64,000 bases of DNA. Source: Hyparrhenia diplandra (Eukaryota; Streptophyta; Magnoliopsida; Poales; Poaceae). The notes under the pieces are model-generated. The model searched no databases. It was not told the DNA's origin and worked only from the letters and a program-made list of their open reading frames with translations. Each line of letters begins with the position of its first letter. The first letter of the stretch is position 1. Location of the stretch: the NCBI GenBank assembly GCA_015847255.1, contig JADLZK010004567.1:124001-188000 (forward strand), read 5' to 3'. A program made the translations under genes and the position numbers. Positions 11,060-21,495 of the stretch are shown piece by piece.

Positions 11060-13390
11060 AATGATTTATTTTTATAACAACGATTCAGGCATGTACGGAA
11101 ATATAATCAATATTGGAATGGGTTCTAGATATTCTGAAACAAACATATTACAACCTGTTAGGGCACGTCACAGTGATTTTTAGTACATTTTAGTTTCAGA
11201 TACTCTAGCACAAGCATGTATGCTCTTTTGTTAAGGACCTGATTGAGAACGAGACTTTGAAAACTGTCCCCTACTATTCTGTACATTTATTGTTTGAACC
11301 ATGCTTATTATTATCATCTTCGTTTATTCATGAGCAGGAGCTCACTGTGTCCTCTCTGATCTGTGTCTTTGTGCAGCAGCTTCTGCAGCTTAGCTTCATT
11401 GGTTTTATTTGATAGCAGCTAAGCCACATTTGCTTCTTGGTTCTAACAGAGTAGCTAGTGTATCTCTACAGCATTTTCAGTTAAGCTGTATCGGTTTCTT
11501 CAGAGCGGTTTCAATGTTTCTCTAGTAGCAAGTGTTCAATGACAAGTGCAGTACTGCAGTAGCAGAGTAGTTTAGTTAAGTGTGCAGTTTTTTTATTTAC
11601 TAGCTGTAAACTCGTAAAACTTTGAATTGATATAATTTATTTTACAAATCTGAATGTGTTCACCAATCTGTGGTTCAGATCTATAGTTGTAACTCTTAAC
11701 AAATTTTCCTTGTGTAAATGGTATTAGAGAGCTGCATTTGACAGGTCATGTTAGCGTTGTTGTGGTCTTCTGACTCCATATACAGATTTAGTATTGATCT
11801 GTACCTGTCGGAAGAAGGTGAGTGCGAGCTTATGTTCAAATGAAAATTTTATTGAGTCCATGTGCTCACCAATCTTGCATGTTTTGTATGCTTAATCTAT
11901 TTATTTATTTAATAGATGTTAGTAATCAGGAGCAGCTGTGGCACCAGGCACAACTAAATCTGACAGTTTGTGTTACAAGAAATAAGTACAAGATATTAAG
12001 TCTATACTAGCCAGACCTTTTTTAGGAAATATATGATGGAACACTAATATCCTGTAGTTTTTATTCCATGAACTATGATTGCTGGCTAGGATTCAGACAC
12101 TATTAATCTCCTTAGAATGAGTAAAGTGCTTAAGTGTTATTGTAGTAGTAGATGGATGGCGGTAAAGTGCTGAATGGCATGTATTTGGTTAATTCCAAAT
12201 AAGCAGGAAAATAATACCTTGTCAACAAAAGCAAGTATGTAGCAACGCCACCAAACAGGTCGCCGAAAGTAACCATGCTCATCCTGAACCTTGCCTTGCT
12301 AGGTGTTTTGCCCATCCAAGCAAGGCAAGATGCCAGTGAAAAAACCAAGAATACCCTAAGTTGTTTGTTTGGCGCATGTTCTTTGCTTCAGTTTCCTGTT
12401 CTTTTTCTGAACCTGCTTGTGAACAAAAAAAAATGTTCTGATTATGTTACATGGCCTACCAGGGATGACTCTCGTCTGGTGCTCGAGCTTGTAACTTTGA
12501 AAGCAAGATACAAACCTTTATTTGTTCTAATCTTTCTTGGATCTGTCTCTACAGTTTAAACAGGAAATAGTCCAAATATTTAACTACTGAATTAACTTGT
12601 AGTGGAAAAACTAAATTCAGGAAGTTCATATGTTACATATGTTACAACTATTAGCAGGGACGAGGAGATGTTGATTGATAGCAAATACAAGCAATAGATT
12701 AGCAGTTCTTTTCCACATTTCACATAAAAATAATGCTATAATTCTACCAACGATCTGATTGCAGACAGGCAGCAGGGAGCAGGTCTGTTGACTGCTTCAC
12801 AATCATTATAACTCTGCTTAGTAGAACAAGTACTGATTGAGTAGCAAGGTTTCTTTGGAGCATCTATTTACTATGAGATTTGACTTGCTTGGCATAGGAG
12901 TAAGCTTTGAAGATCCTGAAAACCAAGCCCCGATATGAAGCCTTCAAGTTTTAACTTAGGTACCAATCTAGATACATTATTTTATATCCAAGTAGTAATT
13001 GTACCTGACCATGGAGCTGGGTTACCATGTTGCTGATTGCATGTCAATTTTGGTCTCACGGTCTGCTGTAGCTATCAGTTCTCTATGTGTTTAATTAACC
13101 TGCATTTTCATTATGTGTTATAACGGTTTATTTTGGTTTTGAGAAAAATAAATTGTCCAATGTTCCACGGGGCACTACGTGGGAGATGGCATCACTACTT
13201 TGGGTATCACAAGGCATATGCTTCCGCAACCAGGATGACTAAAGATGGTTTTGTAGGATGATCGTTTCCCTCTGAGAAAAAATAGATGAGATGATGTGCT
13301 TATCTATAGAATTTTTGGTGTAAATATTCTATCAGTTGAATGAATCAATTTATATGAGATGAGAAATGTATACAATGATGTTACTTTTGT
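11060..13390. other. CACTA 2 interior without recognisable genes
   Basis: AT-rich sequence with only short open frames. The longest (12275-12559) shows no family signature. I see no transposase, no RNA gene and no clear repeat. It may be intron-like or untranslated sequence of captured material. Confidence 0.4.
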
Positions 13391-14260
13391 GTTAAATTGT
13401 AAACAAAGCGTTGCAACATAAATTATTATTATATTCATTTGGTGTTGCAATATATAATAAAAACAAACTAAACGGCGTTGCAGTATATGGTCCTGGCAAC
13501 AGAGATGTTGAGCTATAGCAACCACACGTTTTAGCATGGCAACAGAAGAACTATCTCTTGCAACTACAATAGTTATGACGGTGGCAATAGAGCACCCACC
13601 TATAGCAACCATTTAATTACGTAACGTGGTAATAGAGGCGCTATCTATAGCAACCAACGTAAGTAACGTGGCAATAGACTATGCTGTCTATAGCAACAAT
13701 CTATAGCAACCAACGTAAGTAACGTGGTAATAGACTATGCCGTCTGTAGCAATAATTCACAAATGTAGCAATAGAGGACCCCTCAGCCAGCAACCAACCT
13801 ACTGAGACGTTGCAATAACCTAAGCCACCTATAGCAACCATTTAGGCGACGTGGCAATAGAGAAGCTCTATTGCAATGCTTTCTCCGCATAGCAATAACC
13901 ACTCTTGCAACACGTATGTTACGTTGCGACTGCATTGTGTTACTACACAACTAGCGTGTTGCCATACGTGTCACTAGCAACGTCTAGTTCGTTGCAATTG
14001 ATACTATTGCCACACCCATAGTGGTTGCAATTGCATTTGTTACAACACTCACCATGTGTTGCAAAAGCGTCGAAAAGTGTTGCAATAGAGGGGTTTGTGT
14101 GTCGAACTAAAAACGTAACCCGTTGCATTGCGCTATTGCTACCCTTACAAGTGCAGCGACATTTAACCAAACAAAATGGTAGCAAAAGTACTATTGCTAC
14201 CATTTTTGGCTCTATTGCTACAATTTTTCGGCATTGCATTAGAATGAAAATCTTGTAGTG
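13390..14260. repeat. CACTA 2 right subterminal repeat zone
   Basis: Dense repetition of TAGCAACC, GGCAATAG and TTGCAA-type motifs up to the right terminus. One phrase, AACCAACGTAAGTAACGTGG, occurs twice (near 13650 and 13710), a local duplication. This is the expected arrangement for CACTA subterminal regions and explains the open frames at 13943-14308. Confidence 0.7.
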
Positions 14261-14535
14261 GAAGGAAGAGGGTGTGAAGGATGTTTGGGACGAGTACAAA
14301 AAGAACATGCCACGATCAAGGTAGTACTTATCGCTACAATAATCGGCCTACCCAGCGAGGTTGCTGTCCAAAAGAAGACAAAAGATTATACTAGATGTGT
14401 CGAGTGCTTGGACATGACCAATGCGGGTACATCTACCTAAAAATAAGAAAATGACTTATATGGGACAGCGTAGGTTCCTACCTAAGAGTCACCGTTACCG
14501 CCAGAACATAAAAAGAATTTGACGGGACTATTGAG
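14261..14535 (+). pseudogene. CACTA 1 tnp2 transposase, middle remnant
   Basis: Immediately after CACTA 2, the plus strand continues the tnp2 protein: EEGVKDVWDEYKKEHATIKV, then CVECLDMTNAGTST and, after a stop, YMGQRRFLPKSHRYRQNIK (family: YMGHRRFLP.NHPYR). This resumption of the same domain on either side of 5113-14260 proves the nesting order. The sequence ends at a LINE insertion near 14540. Confidence 0.75.
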
Positions 14536-14539
14536 AAAT

Positions 14540-15270
14540 GTATTTTTTACCGAATCAGCAGGGGAGTCCCCTACCTATTTTTTTGCTTTTCAATTAAATA
14601 AAAAAGAATGTATGTACAAAAGCGTTTACAAGGTAGCTAGGCCCAAAGAAGAAAAAGGTTTAAACATTATGGCTATCTCCAAATATTGAGTTGAGACTAT
14701 TGAGGTGTCTTAGCTTTGGCACACACAAAGCCAAGTTCTTCCTTGAATCTTCTTTTCCACCTTTCAAGATGTGCATGTTCATTGTCAAAGATTACACCAT
14801 TCCTTATTAACCAAAAGGCCCAGTAGGCAGTTATGAATATTTCCCTGAAAATGATGCTTCCAAATGATTGTCTTGCTTCTATCACTATGTCGAGCGGTTG
14901 CAGGTTCAGGTTCCAACTGATGGAGAGATTGTTCTAGCATTGTTGACTAAAATGGCAATGAAAGAATAGGTGAAAGCTTGTTTCTTCATGGCTTGAGTTG
15001 CATAGGACACAAGAGTAGTCGTCCAGATGCATATGTTTTCTTCTAAGCTTATTCCTGGTTGGCAGTTTGTCTCTTAGAAGCAGCCAAAAAAAGAATTTGT
15101 GTTTTCCTAAATTGCATGATGACCATATCTAGGAAGGTGAAGCCTTAGAGTGTTGCTACATAAGGACATAGGCCTTTCTACTGTTGTAGTTAACTAATCT
15201 CTAGTTATAAGTCCAAATGTCATTGACATCTTCTTCTAGAGTGAGTTCATCAATGATGGTAGCAAGTTCT
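14540..15270 (-). mobile_element. LINE retrotransposon 3' fragment
   Basis: The minus strand encodes the end of a plant LINE ORF2: a zinc-binding reverse-transcriptase-associated region (CNSSHEETSFHLFFHCHFS) followed by FREIFITAYWAFWLIRNGVI and WKRRFKEELGFVCAKAK, then an untranslated tail. It is 5'-truncated, as is usual for LINE insertions, and lies inside the tnp2 remnant of CACTA 1. In-frame stops show it is inactive. Exact ends are uncertain. Confidence 0.7.
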
Positions 15271-15289
15271 TCTAGCTGTGTGGTAGCTA

Positions 15290-16335
15290 ATTGTGAGAGG
15301 GGGAGTAGCAACTATTGAGAGACATGGATCTCCAAAATATCGAGATGGGACTAAGATACTTAGAGAAGTTTGCAAATTCAGTGTTGTCCTTGGGAAGGGG
15401 GACGAGGCAGTAGCGGCGCTGAGCCATGACTATGTGGAAGAAGAAATCTGTTTTATGGAAACTACCTTACTGGCCATTGTTTAGTGTATGCCACTATCTT
15501 GATCCCATGCACATTACTAAAAACGTGTTCGGTAACTCACTTAATACCTTGATGAACGCTGGGGGACAGTGAAGGATTTCCTAAACAAACACCTAGAGAT
15601 GCAATGCCTAGGAATCAGGAAGGAGCTACATCCAGAAACTCTTGGCGATGGCCAGTGAAACTTCAGGTGGCATCATGGACCTTGAAGGAGGCAGTAAAGC
15701 AAATGCTCAGTTCTTTCTTCAATGAACTCAAAGTCCGAGATGGGCTATTGTACAAACCCAAAGAAGCTAGTGAACATGAGACAACTCAAGTTTAACTTTG
15801 GTTGTATGAAGGCCCATGACTGTCATGTCATTATGACTAAGCTACTCCCTGTTGCCCTACATGGTACCCTCCCCTACAAGGTCTGTGTCCCGATCATAAA
15901 GTTGTGCTCGTTCTTCAATTCAATCTCGGAAAAAGGTCATTATTGTGACCAAGCTAGACCAGCTGCAGCGGGACATAGCTAAAACTCTCTCGCAAGCATG
16001 AGATGCATTTCTCGCCAACTTACGTCGATATATGCGCACATCTCTTTGTTCATCTTGTTGACCCAATGTTCCTCCATCAGATGTTCCCTTTCGAAAGGTT
16101 GATGAAAGTTTTCAGGGGGTATGTTAGGAGCAGATTCGGTCGAAGGGAGCATGGTAGAAGAATGGACAAAGAAGGAGATCACCGAGTTCTACACATATTA
16201 TCTAGAGACCAATCGGGTCCGAGTTCTAGAATCTCATCACGAGGAAAGACTAGGAGGCGGAGGAACAGTCAGTGAGAAAGCTATCTGCGAGAAACCCATT
16301 GAGTTATGCACACATTTAAACAATATAATTCATAT
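15290..16335 (+). pseudogene. CACTA 1 tnp2 C-terminal / DUF4218-like remnant
   Basis: Plus-strand frames read as the late part of CACTA tnp2 proteins: KLPYWPLFSVCHYLDPMHIT, then MKAHDCHVIMTKLLPVALHG (family: KSHDCHVLMQQLLPVA), then YAHLFVHLVDPMFLHQMFPF and ERLMKVFRGYVRSRFGR, then EGSMVEEWTKKEITEFYTYY. Frameshifts and stops are frequent. The stretch 16075-16335 is about 80-90 percent identical by eye to 17580-17840 in copy A. It ends abruptly before any right terminus. Confidence 0.75.
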
Positions 16336-16372
16336 TTGTACAAGAAAAATTATTTACATTCACCACACTCAC

Positions 16373-16573
16373 AGAGTTATTGTCTCCACCATGGCCGCCC
16401 CAAGGGCCTGTAGTGTGGTACTGACCATCATGGTCGGTGTATGAAATCTCAATTGAATTGATAATAACTCCACTGCTAATTGTAACCCTGTCCAAATGGT
16501 AGGGTAGCATTTTGCCGTCTAGTGGCTCTCCTCCATCTCCACCCCATGGCCCAAATTTGGCATACATATCAGG
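16373..16573 (-). CDS. Jacalin unit B, exon B1 (open)
   Basis: A 67-codon exon with intact splice signals (CAG acceptor, GTGAGT donor). It encodes KFGPWGGDGGEPLDGKMLPY, then DRVTISSGVIINSIEISYTD and HTTGPWGGHGGDNNS. This is the beta-prism start of a jacalin-related lectin, including the N-terminal GG sugar-binding loop. It is the undamaged paralogue of A1. The next exon of the domain, B2, lies 15.9 kb away at the left edge because a nest of transposons occupies the intron. Confidence 0.7.
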
Positions 16574-16656
16574 CTGAGGAATAGTAATTAAGACTAGAAA
16601 TTAGGAAAGTTATCTTGAGAGTGAGAGCTAGATTCCTCATAACAGTTGATGCTCAC

Positions 16657-17175
16657 CTTATGATCACTACCTCCACATTCCCCAGATGGACCTGCTACTA
16701 TGCTGCCGCCCATTGTGGTCCTGCATAAAAAAACAAGAGTGAACTCATGATAGTTCCATTAAAAATTGCCATTCTTACTAGGTGATGTGGTTTTACTATG
16801 ATGTCATGAAGAACCCCTCCATCTCTGCAAAAAGGCCCAATCCTTGCGACCCTAGCACGGAAATGAACCGATTAAATACGGATTCAAATGAAAACACAGC
16901 TAAAATAGAACTAGTATATTTAAATGTGTAGTACATCTTGGTTCGTGTAGACACCAATCGCATTTGAGATATAGGTCGAACGGCCAAAAGAAACCAACAA
17001 TCCTCGCCATTGTTTTGCGTTTGAATGTGGAATGGTGTTCCTCGCCCTTCTCCAAATGGTCCATAACTACTAGTATTGGTGACAAACATAAGTGATGTTA
17101 TAACGTTTATTAGACTTTTGTATGGACCGATTGTTCCAGATACGCCGGTAAGAAATTCGAAGGACCTAGTTGAAT
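16657..17175 (-). pseudogene. Jacalin unit A, exons A2-A4, decayed
   Basis: A2 (17175-16934) is the second half of a jacalin domain, recognisable by VTNTSSYGPFGEGRGTPFHI. It has lost one base near 17158 relative to B2 and gained single bases in short runs (GGCGAGG, TTCTTTTGG, CTCAAATG), so it is not translatable. A3 (about 16798-16854) matches B3 and begins a further jacalin repeat (RIGPF...DGGVLHDII), but its acceptor CAG has changed. A4 (16720-16657) encodes a short Gly/Ser segment (GGSIVAGPSGECGGSDHK in one frame). The order repeats that of unit B. Confidence 0.65.
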
Positions 17176-17244
17176 CTGCAAAGAAAAAAGAGTAACACTA
17201 TTTCACATTGAAATATCATGTAGACAATCACGCAGTAGTCAAAC

Positions 17245-17840
17245 CACTACTATAGATTCGACCTTCACTATCGGCACCATCATTGCCAGTTTCTAGCTTA
17301 AATGGCATGATAACTCTTCTCTACCGGTTCTTACCTTCAAATTCAGAAAATAATTAGGAGTCCCGAAAAACCGGCAGTCAAAGTCCACATCACTGCTAGT
17401 TTGTGGCTAGAACCAGCAGTGATATATCACTGCAATTTACTGCTAGTTGTAGCCACGAGTAGGCATTGATGTGGATTTTCACCGTCGTTTTTCGCTTAAG
17501 CCGCAATGATGTAACCGAAGTACAAAAGGCGGATCGTCCTCTCCTCCCTCCTCACTCCCATCCCGAGCACACTCATCATATGTTCCCATTTGAAAGGTTA
17601 ATGAAAGTTTTTAGGAGGTATGTTTAGAACAGATTCAGACCAGAAGGGAGCATGGTAGAAGGATGGACAATGGAGGAGGTTATTGAGTTATGCACATATT
17701 ATCTAGAGACCAATCGGGTCGGAGTTCCGAATCTCGCCACGAGGGAAGATTAGGAGGCAAAGGAATAGTCGATAAGAAAGCTATCGGTGAGAAAGCCATT
17801 GAGTTCAACACACATCTAAACAATGCAATTTGTATTTGTA
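17245..17840 (+). mobile_element. CACTA transposon 1, copy A: internally deleted
   Basis: Starts CACTACTATAGATTCGACC with a canonical CACTA end and carries the same left subterminal region as copy B (TCACTGCTAGTTTGTGGCT, GCTTAAGCCGCAATGAT). Near 17575 it jumps directly to the DUF4218-like end (FPFERLMKVF...EGSMVEGW). The jump corresponds to positions about 830 and 16075 of copy B. The right breakpoint at about 17840 is the same as in copy B. It lies between jacalin exons A1 and A2, as copy B lies between B1 and B2. Confidence 0.75.
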
Positions 17841-17876
17841 CAAAAAAAAAAGATTTATTCTGTTCATCACACTTAC

Positions 17877-18077
17877 AGAGTTATTGTCTCCTCCATGGCC
17901 GCCCCAAGGGCCTGTAGTGTGGTACTCGCCATCGTGGGCGAGTGTATGAAAACTCAATCGAATCAATAATAACTCCACTGCTAATTGTAACCCCTCGTCT
18001 AAACGGTAGGGTACCATTTTGATGTCTCGTGGGTTCCCTCCATCTCCACCCCATGGCCCAAATTTGGCAAGCTCAAG
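17877..18077 (-). pseudogene. Jacalin unit A, exon A1 with paired compensating indels
   Basis: The exon encodes the start of a jacalin-related lectin domain, KFGPWGGDGGNPRDIKMVPY, and ends HTTGPWGGHGGDNNS before a GTAAGT donor. Compared with its paralogue B1 (16373-16573) it has two extra bases in GACGAGGGG and one extra base in CTCGCCCAC. About 20 codons in between are therefore read in a foreign frame before the frame is restored. The intervening DNA still matches B1 when read in the other frame, so the protein change is due to indels and not to domain divergence. Confidence 0.7.
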
Positions 18078-18200
18078 CTGTGGCACACCAATTAAGATTA
18101 AAAATCTGTAAACTAAAAAAATAAGATTAATTGACACTACCATAGACCAAGTGCGTTTTATATGATGGAAAGTTAATTAATCCATATTAGCAATTATTTA

Positions 18201-18560
18201 TTCTCTTCGTCCCTAAATATATGTATTTTGAAGCTTTCAAATTCATCATCCCTAAGTATAAAACATTAGAAGGATGAAATTGCCCAACCCTACAAATAAT
18301 TAACTAAACATATGATTAGATGCATCCGTTAGCAGAACACATTGCCTACAATTATGGCAATATGTGAGCATGCCAAAACCAACAATTGATGAACTAAGCC
18401 TACCATTTATATTTCATTGATTAACCAAAAAATAAAACTGCAATTATACCAATCAAGTGTGGTTATAGCTGTTTAGTTAGTGCATTATGGATTTTTCCTC
18501 TTCTAGCTTAATTTGTCCTGAAATTGCTAGATGTGTATATTTTTAGGGACGAATGGAGCA
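18201..18560. mobile_element. Stowaway-like MITE (degenerate)
   Basis: The left end TTCTCTTCGTCCCTAAATAT and the right end (reverse complement TGCTCCATTCGTCCCTAAAA) form imperfect inverted repeats flanked by TA on both sides (18199-18200 and 18561-18562). TA target duplication and these ends fit the Stowaway (Tc1/mariner-derived) class. It sits in the intron between the last kinase exon and jacalin exon A1. Confidence 0.65.
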
Positions 18561-18856
18561 TACAAATGTGCACTATTTATATGTGTGGTGACGTGTTGTT
18601 GGCTTGAAGTTAAAGATACCTATATGAAATATGTAATATTTGTACGAAATGTGGCAATTGAATGATGTAGGGGACGGGCATTGTTTGTATAAAATGTGGC
18701 TTCATTTGTAATTGTGTGATTTATACGAATAGATAAATATGCAGAGAGATGTATGAAATAAGCTACAGAGACGGTTAACGGTTCACACAAAATAGGCCTA
18801 TGTTGCAGTTTTACATATAGTGAAAATGTCTAATATATTATCATGATATTACATAC

Positions 18857-19090
18857 CTGACCGGCATTTCGAGTAGGCCCAGCGACCAATTTGACCCTTG
18901 CTTCTGTTTCCTCCAGTGTAAGTAGGATGTCCTCTGTCGTTGGCCTATCCTTTGGTTCACGTCGTGTGCACCTCTGTAATATCTCGATGCACGCTTTTAT
19001 TTGCTCTTTGTAGCCTACTTCCAATAATTGGGTCTGCTGCCTCATTTGTGATGAATCTTTTTCCAGCCTAATCATCCAGCTCTCCAGTAC
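18857..19090 (-). CDS. Kinase-jacalin gene, exon 5: kinase C-lobe and linker to lectin
   Basis: A 78-codon open exon between an ATAG acceptor and a CAG|GTATGT donor. It encodes subdomains X-XI, with CIEILQRCTRREPKDRPTTE (the invariant arginine near the end of the kinase) and a short linker ending TRNAGQ. The next exon in phase is jacalin exon A1, which shows that kinase and lectin belonged to one transcript. It lies in front of a Stowaway-like MITE (18201-18560) in the following intron. Confidence 0.7.
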
Positions 19091-19172
19091 CTATCTAACA
19101 ATGTATCTCCTATTTATTACTAGAACAACATGCACACAAAAAACTTATATATTTACACAAAAAAAAAAAAAC

Positions 19173-19173
<1 letters not shown>

Positions 19174-19235
<62 letters not shown>
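19174..19235. repeat. TA dinucleotide microsatellite
   Basis: An uninterrupted run of about 31 TA units in the intron between kinase exons 4 and 5, preceded by a 13-base A run. Such loci are length-variable, and the assembled length may be unreliable. Confidence 0.95.
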
Positions 19236-19236
<1 letters not shown>

Positions 19237-19246
19237 TTCAGCATAC

Positions 19247-19373
19247 ATCTTGATCAGTGGTATCTCCCGAGTTACGTCCCTTCACCATGTGTTTGATTAT
19301 CACACCCAAGCTATATATGTCTGACTTGATTGTGATCACTCCATCATCTATGTACTCAGGTGCCATGTAACCC
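19247..19373 (-). CDS. Kinase-jacalin gene, exon 4: kinase subdomains VIII-IX
   Basis: After a GTAG acceptor this short exon encodes GYMAPEYIDDGVITIKSDIY followed by SLGVIIKHMVKG. These are the APE motif and the invariant subdomain IX aspartate (SDIYSLG). It ends at a GAT|GTATGC donor in phase 0, and the next exon continues VLESWMIRLEKD, which agrees with the family. No lesion is visible inside it. A long TA microsatellite begins a few bases into the downstream intron. Confidence 0.65.
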
Positions 19374-19517
19374 CTACATGCAAGAACACTGATAATGTCA
19401 CGGCTGACACCAGAGAGAAAAAAAAAAAAACATTTTGATATCTTCGATTGAAAAAATGACCTGCGAGGATAATATCCCTAATTAACTATGAATCTTTTTG
19501 GTATATAATTCTCTCAC

Positions 19518-19740
19518 CGTGTTCGGGTCTTTGTCGTGTGATCGTGCGGCTCTTTTCATCCCCCAAGAGCCTTGACAAAACCAAAGTCTGCAATTTTGGG
19601 TATCATGCCATCATCAAGCAATATATTGTCCGGTTTGAGATCTAAATGAATTATGCGCTTCTCGTGGAGATAGTGCAAGCCCAGACAAATTCCTTTTATT
19701 ATTTGGTAACAAACACGCCACGGAAGCCCACATGGTCCAG
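19518..19740 (-). pseudogene. Kinase-jacalin gene, exon 3: catalytic loop and DFG, frameshifted
   Basis: The exon encodes YQIIKGICLGLHYLHEKRI, the catalytic loop HLDLKPDN and the magnesium-binding KIADFG. HLD in place of HRD makes it a non-RD type, which is common in immune kinases. Just after DFG the run of four T (19578-19581 on the plus strand) adds one base relative to the expected frame, and a stop follows within ten codons. The activation-segment residues SRTITRQR then read in the +1 frame. A further single-base loss near the donor at 19518 is needed to join exon 4 in frame. Confidence 0.7.
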
Positions 19741-19867
19741 CTGAAACACACATGAATATCACTCATTGTATGACAACATTAATAATAAATAAAATAAACT
19801 AAATCCTCAAATCAACAATGGAAATAGTACATAAAAATGCATTCTATTAAAATTTCACATAGTATTA

Positions 19868-20113
19868 TGCTCTCTCTTTCCGAATTATAGATTACTTTGA
19901 CCAAAATCAAGCCTTTCGCAACTTTTACCAAGTTTTTAGAAAAATATATTAACATCTATAGGTTTTCAAATAAATGTACTATCAAGACCTTTTTTCATGG
20001 AGAATTTACTGAAACTTTATTCATGTAGATGTATGTGCACTTTGCTTGGTCAAAATTAAATAGTTTGATTTTGGACAACTCTAAAATATAACCTATAATT
20101 TGGAATGTAGGCA
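19868..20113. mobile_element. Stowaway-like MITE (degenerate)
   Basis: The left end TGCTCTCTCTTTCCGAATTA and the right end (reverse complement CTGCCTACATTCCAAATTAT) are imperfect inverted repeats. The interior has the AT-rich make-up and the TTTGACCAAAATCAA phrase common in grass Stowaway elements. It lies in intron 2 of the kinase-jacalin gene. Confidence 0.45.
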
Positions 20114-20209
20114 GTGCCAAAAGTTACCATGTATACTCAACCTTGTTATTTTGGCATAACATGCAAATTACAATCTCAATACAAGGCCATATAGCTCTAC
20201 ACTACTCCC

Positions 20210-20441
20210 ATCGTTCCAATATATTTCACTTTAGCATTATCATAGAAATTCTATAACATAACTGGTGCATACAAGTTCAAATATATACACTAGCAAGACA
20301 TATTTCATATATATAGAATTTAATGAAATTATTTTGATATTTTAAATCTGTATATCTTTTCTATACTCTTGATCAAAACTAGAGATATTTGACCTTGGAC
20401 AAAACTAAAATGACCTATAATTTTAAACAGAAGGACTCTAT
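20210..20441. mobile_element. Stowaway-like MITE (degenerate)
   Basis: Starts ACTCCCATCGTTCCAATATA and ends ATTTTAAACAGAAGGACTC, weak inverted repeats of the CTCCCTCCGTTCC type. Same intron as the preceding MITE. Ends are approximate. Confidence 0.4.
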
Positions 20442-20449
20442 CATACTAT

Positions 20450-21490
20450 GTTGGTGACTGATTGGTACCATGTTTGTCTACCACACGCACTCTGATGACA
20501 AGAGCTTGTACCACAGTTTATTTCTGGAAATTTATCTACAACATACCACAAAGGTGTAAATTTATTTGCAAGACAATGGATTTAACAATTTTACATGCAG
20601 CAAGTGAATTTTATTGATATGACAATGGGGCAAGGGAAATTATTATCAATGTTTTCTTTGGTGTACAAAATGAAATGTCTTCAAATATAATGCTCTAATG
20701 CCCAAACCTGTGAGGATGTGAACCTTGTAATGATTTTTTTTTTGATTGGTGGTTTTCCAAAAACAATTCAGGATGGAAAAATCCAAAATACCGTGCTGAC
20801 AATCCAAAACTTCCATAAACACATAGAGGGGCCGCAAAAAAATAAACACATAGACAGGAAACAGAATATTCATAATGGTGTATTCTATTGCATCATTTTG
20901 TGAAGTATCTTATCCATGGAGAAGAAACATTCATAATGGTGCTTTCCCGTGTTCCTGTATCTCATGGAAAAACCACTTGTTTGTGCAGTAATGTAGACAT
21001 AACCAATTGGTCAAGTGTCTTGTGAATAAAACCTCATTGCAGTGTGCTGTAAAACAAAATTTCCATTTGTTTTATAAAATTTTACATTACAGTAGCTTTT
21101 GAATGTGTCCTACTAACCAATATAATTATGGTTTCTAAAGTTTTTTTTGGGGTGGGGGGGTGGAATGGTTTCTAAAGCTTATGCCGATGTACACTTCACA
21201 TATCTACTGCGCTTATTCTTATATGCTTGACATTTTGAACAGAATATAATTGAACTTGTTGAACTTTGATGATCAATAACTTTATCTACTCTAAAAAAAT
21301 AGTTATATGTGTGCATTTTTTCTTTGAAAGTGCAACCACAATCTCATAAATTCATTACATATATATTTCAAACATATGGAAGACCATGCTAAATCAAAAG
21401 CACAACATATTTTGGACTCAATGGAGTACTAAGATTGAAAAGCCCATCCATTTCGAGTAACTGGATCACATGTTTAATTTATTCCACAAT
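20450..21490. other. Intron 2 remainder of kinase-jacalin gene
   Basis: AT-rich intron sequence. The short open frames at 20646-20903 have no family signature. A run of G (GGGGTGGGGGGG near 21153) is present. I see no gene. Confidence 0.5.
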
Positions 21491-21495
21491 CATAC

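Larger units (their letters stand above)
5113..14260. mobile_element. CACTA transposon 2, complete non-autonomous element (9,148 bp)
   Basis: The left end CACTACAAGATTTTC (5113-5127) and right end GAAAATCTTGTAGTG (14246-14260) are perfect 15-bp inverted repeats. They are flanked by GAA on both sides (5110-5112 and 14261-14263), the 3-bp target duplication expected for CACTA elements. Subterminal zones hold many TTGCAA/GTTGCAA (left) and TAGCAAC/GGCAATAG (right) motifs. No tnp1 or tnp2 coding was found inside, so it must have moved with a transposase supplied in trans. It interrupts the tnp2 remnant of CACTA 1. Internal cargo: gene-like exons, a direct repeat, a tandem array and a GC-rich block. 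Confidence 0.92.
530..16335 (+). mobile_element. CACTA transposon 1, copy B: 3'-truncated, with nested insertions
   Basis: A degenerate CACTA (En/Spm-type) element in the jacalin intron. The left end (CCTACTATAGATTC; in copy A CACTACTATAGATTC) is followed by typical subterminal repeats with motifs like TTCACTGCC and AAGCCGGTAGTGA. Transposase remnants occur in order on the plus strand: a transposase-associated domain (about 1610-1790), tnp2 N-terminal parts (4160-5112), the middle (14261-14535) and the DUF4218-like end (15290-16300). The right terminus is missing. The same right breakpoint occurs in copy A, so truncation preceded the duplication. Nested in it are an LTR element, a second CACTA and a LINE fragment. 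Confidence 0.75.
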
